Origin: Thalassospira sp.
Lineage (GTDB): Bacteria > Pseudomonadota > Alphaproteobacteria > Rhodospirillales > Thalassospiraceae
Direction: 5' to 3'
Assembly (NCBI RefSeq): GCF_002709775.1
Contig: NZ_PAQR01000007.1
Location: forward strand, 149,207 to 213,206
Length of the DNA stretch: 64,000 bases
Shown: positions 51,555 through 61,300 of the stretch, piece after piece
Layout of the letters: each line of letters starts with the position of its first letter
Numbering within the stretch: position 1 is the stretch's first letter
Translations under genes and position numbers: made by a program
Notes under the pieces: generated by a model
Seen by the model: the letters and a program-made list of their open reading frames with translations, nothing else
Database searches by the model: none
Told to the model about the DNA's origin: nothing

Positions 51555-51958
51555 AGCGCCGCATCCAGATTGCCGAAGACGGACCGGTTCAGGAACCGAT
51601 GTTGCCTTTGATCAACATCGTCTTTCTGCTTTTGATCTTTTTCATGATTGCCGGAAGTTTGCAAAAGCTTGGCCCCTTTGAAGTCGACCCACCGGCCAGC
51701 CAGACCGCTGAAGGCCAACCCGAAGACACGATTGTTCTTTGGTTTGGCAGCAATGGCGAGATCGGGATTGATGATCTGACCGGCGGGCTTGATCGCCTGT
51801 CGTCGATGTTGCCCGCTGATTATATCGGCCGTCCGGTTGAAATCCGTGCCGACCGTGAGGTCGAAGGGGCAAAGGTCGTGACCCTTCTGGCACGCCTTCA
51901 GGAACTTGGCATCGAGAAGGTCCAGTTGATGACTGCAATGCAGCCGGGTCAGGAATAG
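51551..51958 (+). CDS. ExbD/TolR-family protein, second copy
   Basis: A 135-residue paralogue with [21 protein letters not shown], in which the proton-carrying Asp position reads Asn (LINIVF), unlike the first copy (LIDVVF). It has the usual ExbD periplasmic domain. If the alignment is right it cannot take protons at this position and may play a structural role in a heteromeric motor. It overlaps the first copy and is followed by tonB after one base. Confidence 0.9.
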   Translation: MKRRIQIAEDGPVQEPMLPLINIVFLLLIFFMIAGSLQKLGPFEVDPPASQTAEGQPEDTIVLWFGSNGEIGIDDLTGGLDRLSSMLPADYIGRPVEIRADREVEGAKVVTLLARLQELGIEKVQLMTAMQPGQE

Positions 51959-51959
51959 C

Positions 51960-52925
51960 ATGTCCAAACGCGTTGACCTTTTGATTGCAACCGGTTTGAC
52001 CGGCCTTGTCCTGACGGGTGGCATCGTCCTTGCCATGCCAGACCCGCAGCCATCGGGTTGGGGCGGGGCAGGGGCCGTGCAAAGCATCAGCATTTCGCTT
52101 GGTGCCGGGCAGTCCGAAACGGGCGAGGCCCAAACCGATGCCGAAAGTGCCGAGGCGGTGGACAGCACCGCGGCCGAGGTGCCCGAGGAAATCGTCGAAC
52201 CCGATCCCGAGCAAGAGACAGAACCTGAACCGGTCCCCGAAGAAGTGGTCGAGCCCGAGCCTGAACCGGAACCCGAGCCGGAAGTGATCCCGGAGCCTGA
52301 GCCGGAGCCGGAACCCGAAATCGTCGAAGAACAGCCCGAGCCGATCCCTGAACCCGAACCGGTTGTCAAAGAGGTCGTCGAGCCGGAGCCTGAGCCCGAG
52401 CCGGTTGTCGAACAGGAGCTGGCCGAAGTCCTGCCGGTGCGGATGAAGCCGAAACCGCCTGTGGAACAGCCCGAAGCCCCCAAGCTGCCCGAGCCGGTCG
52501 AACAGGCCGCCCAGCCAACGCCACAGCCCTCCGGGCTGACGAACTCGGTCAAGTCTGAGGGGACGGTTGGCGAGACATCGGAAAGCCAGGCAGCAAGCTC
52601 ATCGACCGGTAGTGGTGGCGGTGCCGCAAGTCAGGCGATGATGGTCGATTATCAGTCATCGGTGCTTGAGACACTGGCGCGCTTCCGCGAATATCCCGAA
52701 CGCGCCATGCGCCGCCGGATCGAAGGCGAGAACCGCATTCGTCTTGTCATTGCGCGTGACGGCACGGTGCTTGAAGCAACCATGGTGACGTCGAGCGGAT
52801 CAAGCATCCTTGATCGCGAAACCGAACGGCTAATCGAACGGGTACGGAAATTCCCGCCATTCCCCGATGAGATGACCGAGCAACAGGTCACCTGGACCGT
52901 GCCGGTGGCCTATCAGCTGCACTAG
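51960..52925 (+). CDS. tonB: TonB-like energy transducer
   Basis: A 321-residue protein: one N-terminal membrane helix (about 8-26, [19 protein letters not shown]), a very long Pro-Glu-rich spacer (about 55-195, repeated PEPEPE), a Ser/Gly linker and a C-terminal TonB domain (about 225-321, [26 protein letters not shown] and [11 protein letters not shown]). It carries energy from ExbB/ExbD to outer-membrane receptors. No TonB-dependent receptor gene lies in the window. Confidence 0.92.
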   Translation: MSKRVDLLIATGLTGLVLTGGIVLAMPDPQPSGWGGAGAVQSISISLGAGQSETGEAQTDAESAEAVDSTAAEVPEEIVEPDPEQETEPEPVPEEVVEPEPEPEPEPEVIPEPEPEPEPEIVEEQPEPIPEPEPVVKEVVEPEPEPEPVVEQELAEVLPVRMKPKPPVEQPEAPKLPEPVEQAAQPTPQPSGLTNSVKSEGTVGETSESQAASSSTGSGGGAASQAMMVDYQSSVLETLARFREYPERAMRRRIEGENRIRLVIARDGTVLEATMVTSSGSSILDRETERLIERVRKFPPFPDEMTEQQVTWTVPVAYQLH

Positions 52926-52930
52926 AACCA

Positions 52931-52963
52931 AAAAACGCCAGCCTTTCGGGGCTGGCGTTTTTG
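52931..52963 (+). terminator. terminator after tonB, bidirectional
   Basis: AACGCCAGCC / GGCTGGCGTT stem with a 4-6 base loop between an A-run and a T-run, so it can also stop the converging chemoreceptor transcript. Confidence 0.85.
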
Positions 52964-53026
52964 TTTGGCATTACCCCGTCCGAGGCGCGCGACCGCTAGG
53001 GTCGCAAACCTCGGAACAGGGGAGGT

Positions 53027-54346
53027 TTAAGATGTCAGTTTGGTGATGAAGGCATCGACATCTCTACGCAGTTGCTCGGAATTCTGTTTTAGTGTCTGCG
53101 ATACTTCTGAAACGTTCAAGGCGACCGAACTGGTTCGGGTTGCTGTGCCATTGACGGTCTCAAGGCTGCTGTTGACCTCGCGGTTGGCCGACGATACCGC
53201 GTTGATGTTGCCACTGATTTCCGTGGTTGCTGCAGCCTGTTGTTCGACGGCGGCCGAGATCGCCGTAACAGAATCAACAATACTGCTGATCTGACCGGCA
53301 ACGCCATGGATGGCATTAACCGCCGCCACCGTGCTTTGCTGCACATTGTTGATTTGTTCGGTAATGTCGCCAGTGGCCTTGGCTGTCTGGTTGGCAAGGT
53401 TTTTGACCTCGCTTGCGACAACGGCAAAACCTTTACCGGCTTCGCCTGCACGCGCGGCCTCAATTGTCGCGTTAAGGGCAAGCAGGTTGGTCTGACTTGC
53501 GATCTTGTCGATCAGGTCCACCACAGTTCCGATTTGCTCTGCGGCGGTATTAAGGGCCTCAATCGTATCCGAGGTCTGACGCACAGAATCTTCGACATCA
53601 CTGGAAATGGTCGATGCGCGCGAGACCTGGCTTGAGATTTCTCGAATGGAACTATCAAGTTCCTCCGCCGCACCGGCAACCGTGGTCGCGTTGTCGGCGG
53701 AAATCTCTGCAGCACCGCGGGCTTTTTCAACTTCGCCCTGGGTTTCCTGCATGCTGGTCATCAGGGTTTCAGATGCCTGTGACATATCCGAGGCCGAGCT
53801 GGAAACGGCAGAAACAACTGTCCCGATGATCTTTTCGAACTCATCGGACATTTCCTGCAGCTTCTTGTAATAGGTTTTTTCGGTCTCTTCGTAATAGACC
53901 GTGATGGCCATTTCGACATCGACCAACAGGGCATTGGTGCAAGCGATGACCATAGTGGGGAGTTGGGCATCGCGGTGGAAGTTTTTGCACAGGACGAGTG
54001 TGATTTCGCCCAACATGAAATTATAGGCCGACACATAGGATTCCGGCGTCAATCCGATGCGTTCATGGGCCTTGCCGATGCGGCGGACCTCTTCATAGAA
54101 CTCCTCGTCAAAAGTGCCGTCAAAGAGTTTTGCCCAGTGCTTGCGCTGGGCGTTCTTGAGGCCGTCGATATTGGACGGATCGCCAACGATTTTGGCCAGC
54201 TCGGCGTTACCCATCACTTTTCGATAGAATTCATCAAGCATGGCGGGCAGGTTTTTCTCGATCACTGGCCATGCCCGAATGAGCTGTTTGATCTTCGGTT
54301 CGTCCAGTCCAATGAAGTCAAGACGGCGTTTTAGCTCTGGATGCAT
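53027..54346 (-). CDS. globin-coupled methyl-accepting chemotaxis protein
   Basis: A 439-residue soluble chemoreceptor. The N-terminal 170 residues are a protoglobin domain (HemAT type: [42 protein letters not shown] with the candidate proximal His) and the rest an MCP signalling domain with the highly conserved hairpin tip [40 protein letters not shown]. No membrane helix is present. ATG at 54346, with GGGGGACC about 9 bases upstream, is preferred over the extension to 54445. It probably senses oxygen and controls a CheA complex. Confidence 0.94.
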   Translation of the reverse strand: MHPELKRRLDFIGLDEPKIKQLIRAWPVIEKNLPAMLDEFYRKVMGNAELAKIVGDPSNIDGLKNAQRKHWAKLFDGTFDEEFYEEVRRIGKAHERIGLTPESYVSAYNFMLGEITLVLCKNFHRDAQLPTMVIACTNALLVDVEMAITVYYEETEKTYYKKLQEMSDEFEKIIGTVVSAVSSSASDMSQASETLMTSMQETQGEVEKARGAAEISADNATTVAGAAEELDSSIREISSQVSRASTISSDVEDSVRQTSDTIEALNTAAEQIGTVVDLIDKIASQTNLLALNATIEAARAGEAGKGFAVVASEVKNLANQTAKATGDITEQINNVQQSTVAAVNAIHGVAGQISSIVDSVTAISAAVEQQAAATTEISGNINAVSSANREVNSSLETVNGTATRTSSVALNVSEVSQTLKQNSEQLRRDVDAFITKLTS

Positions 54347-54594
54347 CACTTTTGGTCCCCCACAAACGGCGAATAGCTTGGAACACTTCAAAACGGGGCG
54401 ATCTAACTTTAGGTTGGTCTGAAGATGAATAGTTCGACTATACATAAGGTTATATTTTTATGTTTTTAAGGGGGGCTGGATGCGGTTTTTTCGATAAATT
54501 TGCCCGGATAGCGCGAAAATCTGGAAAAAATTTCTCATTTCCAACGCTGCGACGTCATAGGGGTGTGTATACCTTTGGTTGATCGGAGGCCCCT

Positions 54595-55095
54595 ATGCCT
54601 ATCAATGCCACGCAGCTGCGTACCCTTGTTGTCAAACCGGTTCTGGCCGCTCTTGGATTGCCTGCACCTGATGTCGCGGAAAACCTGATCATGGGGACGG
54701 CTGCCCATGAGAGCCATCTTGGCGATTACATCGAACAGGTCGGCGGAGGTCCGGCCCTTGGAATTTTTCAGATGGAGCCGGCAACCCTTCATGATTGCTA
54801 TGAAAATTACCTTGATTACCGTGCTGACCTGAAAGCCAAGGTCGATGGTTTTTTGGCTCCTCAACCGGCACAGTCGGATGGCACACCGAACAAGGATGCC
54901 CAACTGGCGACCAATCTGGCTTACGCGACCGCCCTGTGCCGCATTCGTTATTACCGCGCACCGACCGCGATGCCGACCGATCCGAATGACGTCAACGGGC
55001 TGGCTGCCTATTGGAAGCAGTACTACAACACCCCCCAAGGCGCCGGGACGGTTGAACAGTTTGTCGCCGATTACAATCGCTACCTTGGGTCGTAA
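54595..55095 (+). CDS. lysozyme/transglycosylase-like protein
   Basis: A 166-residue protein without visible signal peptide. GTAAHESHLGDYIEQVGGGPALGIFQMEP has the catalytic-Glu and GxxQ arrangement seen in phage lysozyme-like and lytic transglycosylase folds, and the C-terminus ends in an aromatic segment (VADYNRYLG). ATG at 54595 follows GGAGGCCCCT. It stands alone, with no phage genes around it. Peptidoglycan cleavage is inferred; a structural phage protein is a possible alternative. Confidence 0.65.
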   Translation: MPINATQLRTLVVKPVLAALGLPAPDVAENLIMGTAAHESHLGDYIEQVGGGPALGIFQMEPATLHDCYENYLDYRADLKAKVDGFLAPQPAQSDGTPNKDAQLATNLAYATALCRIRYYRAPTAMPTDPNDVNGLAAYWKQYYNTPQGAGTVEQFVADYNRYLGS

Positions 55096-55262
55096 AAGTA
55101 CCAAGACGGCCCGAAAGCCTTAATTCCGTAGCGTCACGGAAAAATATTTCCCATTTTCCGCAAAAATAGTGGAAAACGGCGACCGTTTTAGCCAAAATCC
55201 CCCTCCGCAGGCCGGTGGTTGCGCAAAAAACCACCAAAACACAAGAATCTAAGGGGATCGAA

Positions 55263-56354
55263 ATGAAACGTCGTCAGTTCCTTAAAGGGGCGGGATTGGG
55301 TGCAGGTGCGGTTGCTGCTTCTGTTGCAGCACCGGCTGTCGTATCCGCGCAGGAAACGCTGAATTGGCGCATGGTTATGCCATGGCCGAAAGGCACGCCG
55401 GGGCTTGGCACCAATGCCGAAAAATTCGCCGCCATGGTCAAGGAGATGTCGGGTGGTCGCCTGAACATCACCATTTATGGTGCTGGCGAACTGGTGCCGC
55501 CGTTCGAATGCATGGATGCGGTCGAACAGGGCGTGGTCGAAATGGCGCACGGTACCCCTTATTACTGGCAGGGTAAAAACCCGGCTCTCAACTTCTTCTC
55601 GACCATTCCGTTCGGTCTGACCGCGTGGGAGCTTTCAAGCTGGATCCGCTTTGGCGATGGCCAGAAGCTTTGGGAAGAAGCCTACAACGAATTCAATGTC
55701 GTTCCGTTCTACGCCGGTAACTCCGGCATGCAGGCCGGTGGCTGGTTCAACAAGGAAATCAATTCCCTTGATGACCTGCAGGGCCTGAAAATGCGCTATG
55801 CCGGTCTTGGCGGCGAAGCAATGCGCCGTGCCGGCGCCAACGCCACCATGATCCCGCCGGGTGAAATCCTGCCGGCGATGCAGTCGGGCGCAATTGACGC
55901 GGCCGAGTGGGTTGGCCCGTGGAACGATATGGCCTTTGGCCTCTATCAGGTTGCTAAATACTACTACACCCCGGCCTTCCATGAGCCTGGCCCGGGTCTT
56001 GAGATCTTCGTTGGCAAGGACAAGTTCAACGAACTTGGCGCTGATCTGCAGGCGATCATTCGCTTTGCCGCACAGGCGATTGCCGAAAACACCTTTGCCG
56101 ACTTCACCTTCAACAACATCCAGTCCTATCAGCCGCTGATCGACAAGGGCGTTGAAGTGCGTCAGTTCCCTGATGAAGTCATCATGACGCTGGCCGAACA
56201 TTCCAAGGCTGCTGTTGATGAAATCGCTGCCCAAAACGATCTGTCGGGTCGGATTGCAGCCAGCTACCTTGATTTCACCAAGAAAGCTGCACGTTATGGC
56301 AAGGAGTTCGAAGCTACCGGACTTCTGCACCGTGCAAAGGTCTGGGGCTACTAA
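55263..56354 (+). CDS. TRAP transporter solute-binding protein (DctP family), copy 1
   Basis: A 363-residue periplasmic binding protein. The N-terminus is a twin-arginine signal (KRRQFLKGAGLGAGAVAASVAAPAVVSAQ). Mature part: LNWRMVMPWPKGTPGLGTNAEKFA, then the ligand-binding centre and AIDAAEWVGPWNDMAFGLYQVAKYYYTP, typical of the TakP/alpha-keto-acid type. ATG at 55263 follows AAGGGGATCGAA. No DctQ or DctM permease genes follow; a second similar gene lies 260 bases downstream. The ligand is not determinable. Confidence 0.92.
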   Translation: MKRRQFLKGAGLGAGAVAASVAAPAVVSAQETLNWRMVMPWPKGTPGLGTNAEKFAAMVKEMSGGRLNITIYGAGELVPPFECMDAVEQGVVEMAHGTPYYWQGKNPALNFFSTIPFGLTAWELSSWIRFGDGQKLWEEAYNEFNVVPFYAGNSGMQAGGWFNKEINSLDDLQGLKMRYAGLGGEAMRRAGANATMIPPGEILPAMQSGAIDAAEWVGPWNDMAFGLYQVAKYYYTPAFHEPGPGLEIFVGKDKFNELGADLQAIIRFAAQAIAENTFADFTFNNIQSYQPLIDKGVEVRQFPDEVIMTLAEHSKAAVDEIAAQNDLSGRIAASYLDFTKKAARYGKEFEATGLLHRAKVWGY

Positions 56355-56402
56355 GACCAGACTTTAAATCTTTGTCGGACCTAACGGTTCGACCCCCGAT
56401 CA

Positions 56403-56430
56403 GGGACTGCCAGCTTGGCAGTCCCTTTTT
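56403..56430 (+). terminator. terminator after first TRAP binding protein
   Basis: GGGACTGCCA / TGGCAGTCCC perfect 10-bp stem, 3-base loop, then TTTTT. Confidence 0.9.
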
Positions 56431-56614
56431 GTTTGGTCTTATGGTTGAAGATTTGTCGATGAAATGTCGATGTCATGCGCTCAGTGCGATGCAGCATCCC
56501 GCAATCGTTAATTGTTGCCTGCGCCAAAAACCGTAACTTTGGCCGCAAACAAGGTTACGAAATTAGCTTCGTGAACTTTTTACGCAAAATTTTACCAATA
56601 TTGGGAGCCCCACA

Positions 56615-57715
56615 ATGAAACGTCGCGCGTTTCTGGGCGGCGCTGGCGTTGCCGCAGGCGCATTTGCCGCCACTGCCGCCGCACCATCGATCGTCAAAGC
56701 CAATGACACCATCAACTGGCGTATGGTTATGCCCTGGCCAAAAGGGACCCCGGGTCTTGGTGCGAACGGCGAACTGTTTGCCGAGCGTGTCAACAAGATG
56801 TCCGGCGGTCGCCTGAACATCACCGTTTACGGTGCGGGCGAACTGGTTCCGGCTCTTGAATGCATGGATGCGGTCGAGCAGGGCGTTGCCGATCTGGCAC
56901 ATGCCACCCCGTATTACTGGTTTGGCAAGGACCCGGCTGTTTCGTTCTTCACCACCATTCCGTTTGGTCTGATGGCGTGGGAGCTTTCCGGCTGGCTGCG
57001 TTTTGGCGGTGGTCAGGCGCTTTGGGATGAACTGTATGCCCAGTTCAACGTCAAGCCGTTCCTGGCTGGTAACACGGGCCTTCAGGCCGGTGGCTGGTTC
57101 AATAAGGAAATCAACTCGGTCGAAGACCTGCAAGGTCTCAAAGTCCGTTATGCCGGTATCGGTGGCGAAGCCATGCGCCGTCTGGGTGCGCCCCCGTCGC
57201 TGCTTCCGGCTGCAGACATCCTGCCAAGCCTGCAGTCTGGTGCGATTGACGCGGCCGAGTGGGTTGGCCCCTGGAACGATTATGCCTTTGGCCTCGCATC
57301 GGTTGCCAAATACTACTACACCCCGGCATTCGCCGAACCGGGTTCGGGCATCGAAGTCTTCATCAACAAGGACAAGTTCGCAGAACTGCCCGAAGACCTG
57401 CAGGAAATCGTTGCTGTTGCCGCGCAGGCCAATGTTGAGCAGACCCTGTCGGACTTCACGTTTAACAACGTTCAGTCCTATCAGGCGATCCTTGATAAAG
57501 GTACCGAGATCCGTCACTTCAATGACGATCTGATCAATGCCTTTGCCGGTGCTGCCAAAGAAGCGGTTGAAGAAATTGCCGGCAAGAATGACCTCAATGG
57601 CCGCATCTATGCGTCGCTGATGGACTTCGCCAAGAAAGCCGCCCCGTACGGCAAGGAATTCGAGGCAACCGCGCTTAACCAGCGCGCCAACGTCTTTGCC
57701 AACGGCAACTACTAA
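56615..57715 (+). CDS. TRAP transporter solute-binding protein (DctP family), copy 2
   Basis: A 366-residue paralogue of the previous gene, with a Tat-type signal (KRRAFLGGAGVAAGAFAATAAAPSIVKAN) and INWRMVMPWPKGTPGLGANGELF. Its binding-site framework (AIDAAEWVGPWNDYAFGLASVAKYYYTP) is highly similar, differing at scattered pocket-adjacent positions. It has its own promoter region and terminator, so the two are separate transcription units. The permease subunits must be encoded elsewhere if either is functional. Confidence 0.92.
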   Translation: MKRRAFLGGAGVAAGAFAATAAAPSIVKANDTINWRMVMPWPKGTPGLGANGELFAERVNKMSGGRLNITVYGAGELVPALECMDAVEQGVADLAHATPYYWFGKDPAVSFFTTIPFGLMAWELSGWLRFGGGQALWDELYAQFNVKPFLAGNTGLQAGGWFNKEINSVEDLQGLKVRYAGIGGEAMRRLGAPPSLLPAADILPSLQSGAIDAAEWVGPWNDYAFGLASVAKYYYTPAFAEPGSGIEVFINKDKFAELPEDLQEIVAVAAQANVEQTLSDFTFNNVQSYQAILDKGTEIRHFNDDLINAFAGAAKEAVEEIAGKNDLNGRIYASLMDFAKKAAPYGKEFEATALNQRANVFANGNY

Positions 57716-57738
57716 GCTTTACGCACATCCAAATGAGA

Positions 57739-57770
57739 AAGGCCGGCACCTTCGGATGTCGGCCTTTTTT
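57739..57770 (+). terminator. terminator after second TRAP binding protein
   Basis: AAGGCCGGCA / TGTCGGCCT stem with an 8-base loop, then TTTTTT. Confidence 0.88.
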
Positions 57771-57791
57771 GTTTTCGCGATTTAATCGGGC

Positions 57792-58241
57792 TTAGTGAAC
57801 TGTCGGCGCGTTCGGGGCGGCGGGCAGGTCAAAGGTGAACCTGTCCTGATCCTTGAGATCTTCGTTCGCAGCACGTTTGACCAGTTCGGCGGCCAGCACC
57901 AGCGATGTTTCAATCGCCCATTTAAGCTGTTCGACAGCGCCTTCATTCCCGGCATTAAGCGCCTCTGGCAGGATGCGTTCCTGCAGGAACTTGGCGACAC
58001 CGGCAAAGGCGCGTGCGGCACTTTCGCAATTGTTGCGCTCAACCATGAAGCGGCCGGTCTGTTCAATCGCATCGGAAATCCCGGCCAGATGGCCCATCAT
58101 GATACGGATTTCCGCGTCATCGGTTTCGGTTTTCTTGGCAACGAACCGCAGGATACCGGCGTAAAAGCCATAATCAGAAGCCATCTGAACCACGCTTTCC
58201 TTGATCTTTGGTCTCAAATCGATTTGCGCCGTTTTAGACAA
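57792..58241 (-). CDS. hypothetical helical protein (149 residues)
   Basis: Unrecognised cytoplasmic protein, mostly helical with Ala-rich helices (ESAARAFAGVAKFLQERIL and TSLVLAAELVKRA). No membrane or catalytic motif. It is divergent from the hybrid kinase gene by about 100 bases, and may or may not be functionally linked. Confidence 0.6.
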   Translation of the reverse strand: MSKTAQIDLRPKIKESVVQMASDYGFYAGILRFVAKKTETDDAEIRIMMGHLAGISDAIEQTGRFMVERNNCESAARAFAGVAKFLQERILPEALNAGNEGAVEQLKWAIETSLVLAAELVKRAANEDLKDQDRFTFDLPAAPNAPTVH

Positions 58242-58345
58242 TAACGCCCCCGTGGTATAGTCCCCGATCAGAGTTTATCCTAACCGCCTGAATTGGCGGC
58301 CGGAATAGAAGCCGGTTACAGAATGACACACAGGGCTACGCGCGG

Positions 58346-61300
58346 ATGATCCAGGGCGGACTGATCTTTATTGTTGCCATGACCTATATCGGGTTGTTGT
58401 TTGCCATTGCCCATTATGGCGACAAATACGCCGACAAGTGGCGCTCATCCAAGCTCAAACCATCGATCTATGCCCTGTCGATGGCGGTCTATTGCACAAG
58501 CTGGACGTTTTTTGGTTCGGTGGGGTCGGCTGCGACAGACGGTTGGGCGTTCCTGCCGATCTATATCGGCCCGATTGTGGTGATGATTGTCGGCTTTGGC
58601 ATCATGACCAAGATCGCCCGCGTCTGTCATAAGCAAAACATCACCTCCATCGCCGATTTCCTCGGCTCGCGCTATGGCAAAAGCCAAAGCCTCGCCGCCC
58701 TGGTGGCCCTCATCGCGGTGGTGGGTGTGCTTGCCTATATTTCGCTGCAGCTCAAAGCCGTTTCGATGTCCTTTGATGTGCTGATCGGCGATCTTGGCGA
58801 ACAGGTTGTCCGCCATTCCGAAGGCCATTTTTCCAAGGATACCGCATTTTATGTCACCATCCTGATGGCGGTTTTCGCGATCCTGTTTGGTGTACGTTAT
58901 ATCCACGCATCCGAACATCACGACGGACTTATTCTGGCGGTGGCGTTTGAAAGCCTGGTCAAGCTGGCTGCGCTTTTGATGGTCGGCTTCTTTGTTGTCT
59001 ACGGGATGTTTGATGGCTTTGCCGATATCAATAAACGGGCGTTGGCTGATCCAACGGTACGGCAACTTTTCCTGCCTGATACCTGGCTGACATCGAACTT
59101 CTTTATCGCCACCATGCTGGCGGGCTTTGCCATTTTCTGTCTGCCGCGTCAGTTCCACGTCACCTTTGTTGAAAATGATGACAGCCGCAACCTGACCAGC
59201 GCGCGCTGGCTGTTCCCGGCCTATCTGATTGCGATCAACATCTTTGTCGTGCCGATTGCGATTGCCGGTCTGTTCATGTTTGGCCATAACCCGGCGGTCA
59301 ATCCCGATACCTTTGTTCTGACCTTACCCTTGCTGGGCGGGCAGAACTGGCTGGCGGTATTTGCCTTTATCGGCGGGCTTTCGGCCAGCACCGGCATGGG
59401 GATTGTGTCCTGTGTCGCGGTGTCGACCATGGTCTGTAACGATCTGGTCATGCCGCTTTTGCTGCGTTCCGAGCGCCTTCAGAAACGCATGTCTGGCGAT
59501 GTCAGTCAGGTGCTTTTGAAAATCCGCCGTGCGGCCATCATTGTCATCTTGTTTCTGGCCTATGGCTTCTATCGCTTCTTGGCGGAAAACTATGCACTGG
59601 CCGATATCGGCATCCTGTCCTTTGCCGCCATGGCGCAGTTCGGCCCGGCGGTTCTGGCGGCGATCTATCTTAAAAACATCAACCGGACCGGGGTGCGGTT
59701 GGGGCTTCTGTCCGGTTTCGGCCTTTGGGCCTATACGCTTCTGATGCCGACCTTTGTGCAGGGGGGCTTGCTGCCATCCTCGATCCTGACAGACGGACCG
59801 TTTGGCATTGGCATTTTGAACCCGCAGGCGCTTTTGGGGGTTGGGATTGAAGATCATTTGACCCACGGGGTTGTCTGGTCGCTTGGGGTCAACTTCGTTT
59901 TGATGTTTGTTGGCTCTGCCGTTGGGGTGCAGGGTGTTACCCAACGCCGTCAGGCACAGGTCTTTGTCGATGTCTGGCGCAAGGATACGCGGGCACGCAA
60001 TGATACCTGGCCGGGCCGGGTGACGCTGGGCGATCTTGAAGACTTGGCTGCGCGTTTCCTGGGTAAACACTGGGCACAGCGCGCCTTTCGCAATTACCTG
60101 CAAGCACGTGACGGTGAAACCAAGCGTTCCGATATTGCCGACGTCGATGCCGCGAACTTTACCGAACATTTGCTGTCGGGTGCTGTGGGGGCTGCATCCT
60201 CGCGCGTGGTGATGGCGTTGTTGTTGCCGGATAAGGCTGTTTCACGCCGTGATGCGATGGAGCTGCTTGATGAAGCGTCCGAGGCCATCAAGTTCAACCG
60301 CGACCTTCTGCTCAACACGCTTGAAAACATCTCGCAAGGGGTAGGGGTGTTTGATCAGAACTTGCGCCTTGCGACATGGAACCATCGTTTCATTGATCTG
60401 CTGGGCATTTCGACCAGCGATATTCAGGTAACACTACCGCTCTCCGAACTTGTTCATATCTGCCGCGATAACGGCAACCGGGCGGTCGACATTGATATCC
60501 TGCTTGGCCGGAATGCCGCCCCGCAGATGCGCCGTTTGCCCCACACCTATGAGCGCAAGCGTGCCGATGGCATGGTGCTTGAAGTCCGCACCAACCCGAT
60601 GCCTGATGGCGGCTTTGTCGCCACCATTGCCGATATCACTGCGCGCGTGCGCACCGAAGAAGCGCTCCGTGATAGTGAACGCAACATCCGGATCTATACC
60701 GACAACATCCCGGTGATGATTGCCTATGCCGATAAAAATCAGCGCCTGCGCTTTACCAACCGCCCTTATGAGCGGATGTTTGGCCTGAGAAGGGTTGAGG
60801 CACACGGCATGTCGGTCCGCGAAGCGGTGGGCGAGGAGCGCTATGTCCATCTCGCACCCATGATCGAGCTGGTGCTGCAGGGCTATCGCCAAAGTTTCGA
60901 GATCGAATTCCCCGCCATCACGCGCAACCGCAATGACGAACGCGCCACCCTTGGCGTGCGCGAAGGCCGCTATGCCGAGGGCACCTATATCCCGCACTTT
61001 GATGAAACCGGCGAAGTGCTGGGCTATTTCTGCATCTATCATGACATCACCGAGCGCAAGACGGCAGAACAGGCACTCAAGGAAGCCAACGAGGGCCTCG
61101 AAGCCCGCGTGACCGAACGAACGCACGCGTTGGAAGTCCTGAACTCCGAACTCTCGGATGCCAAGGAGCAGGCCGAAACCGCCAACGACACCAAAACCCG
61201 CTTCTTTGCCGCCGCCAGCCACGATCTTTTGCAGCCGCTGAATGCCGCGCGCCTGTTTACGGTAGCACTTGGCGGCAAGCAGGGCTTGGCCGAAGACGTG

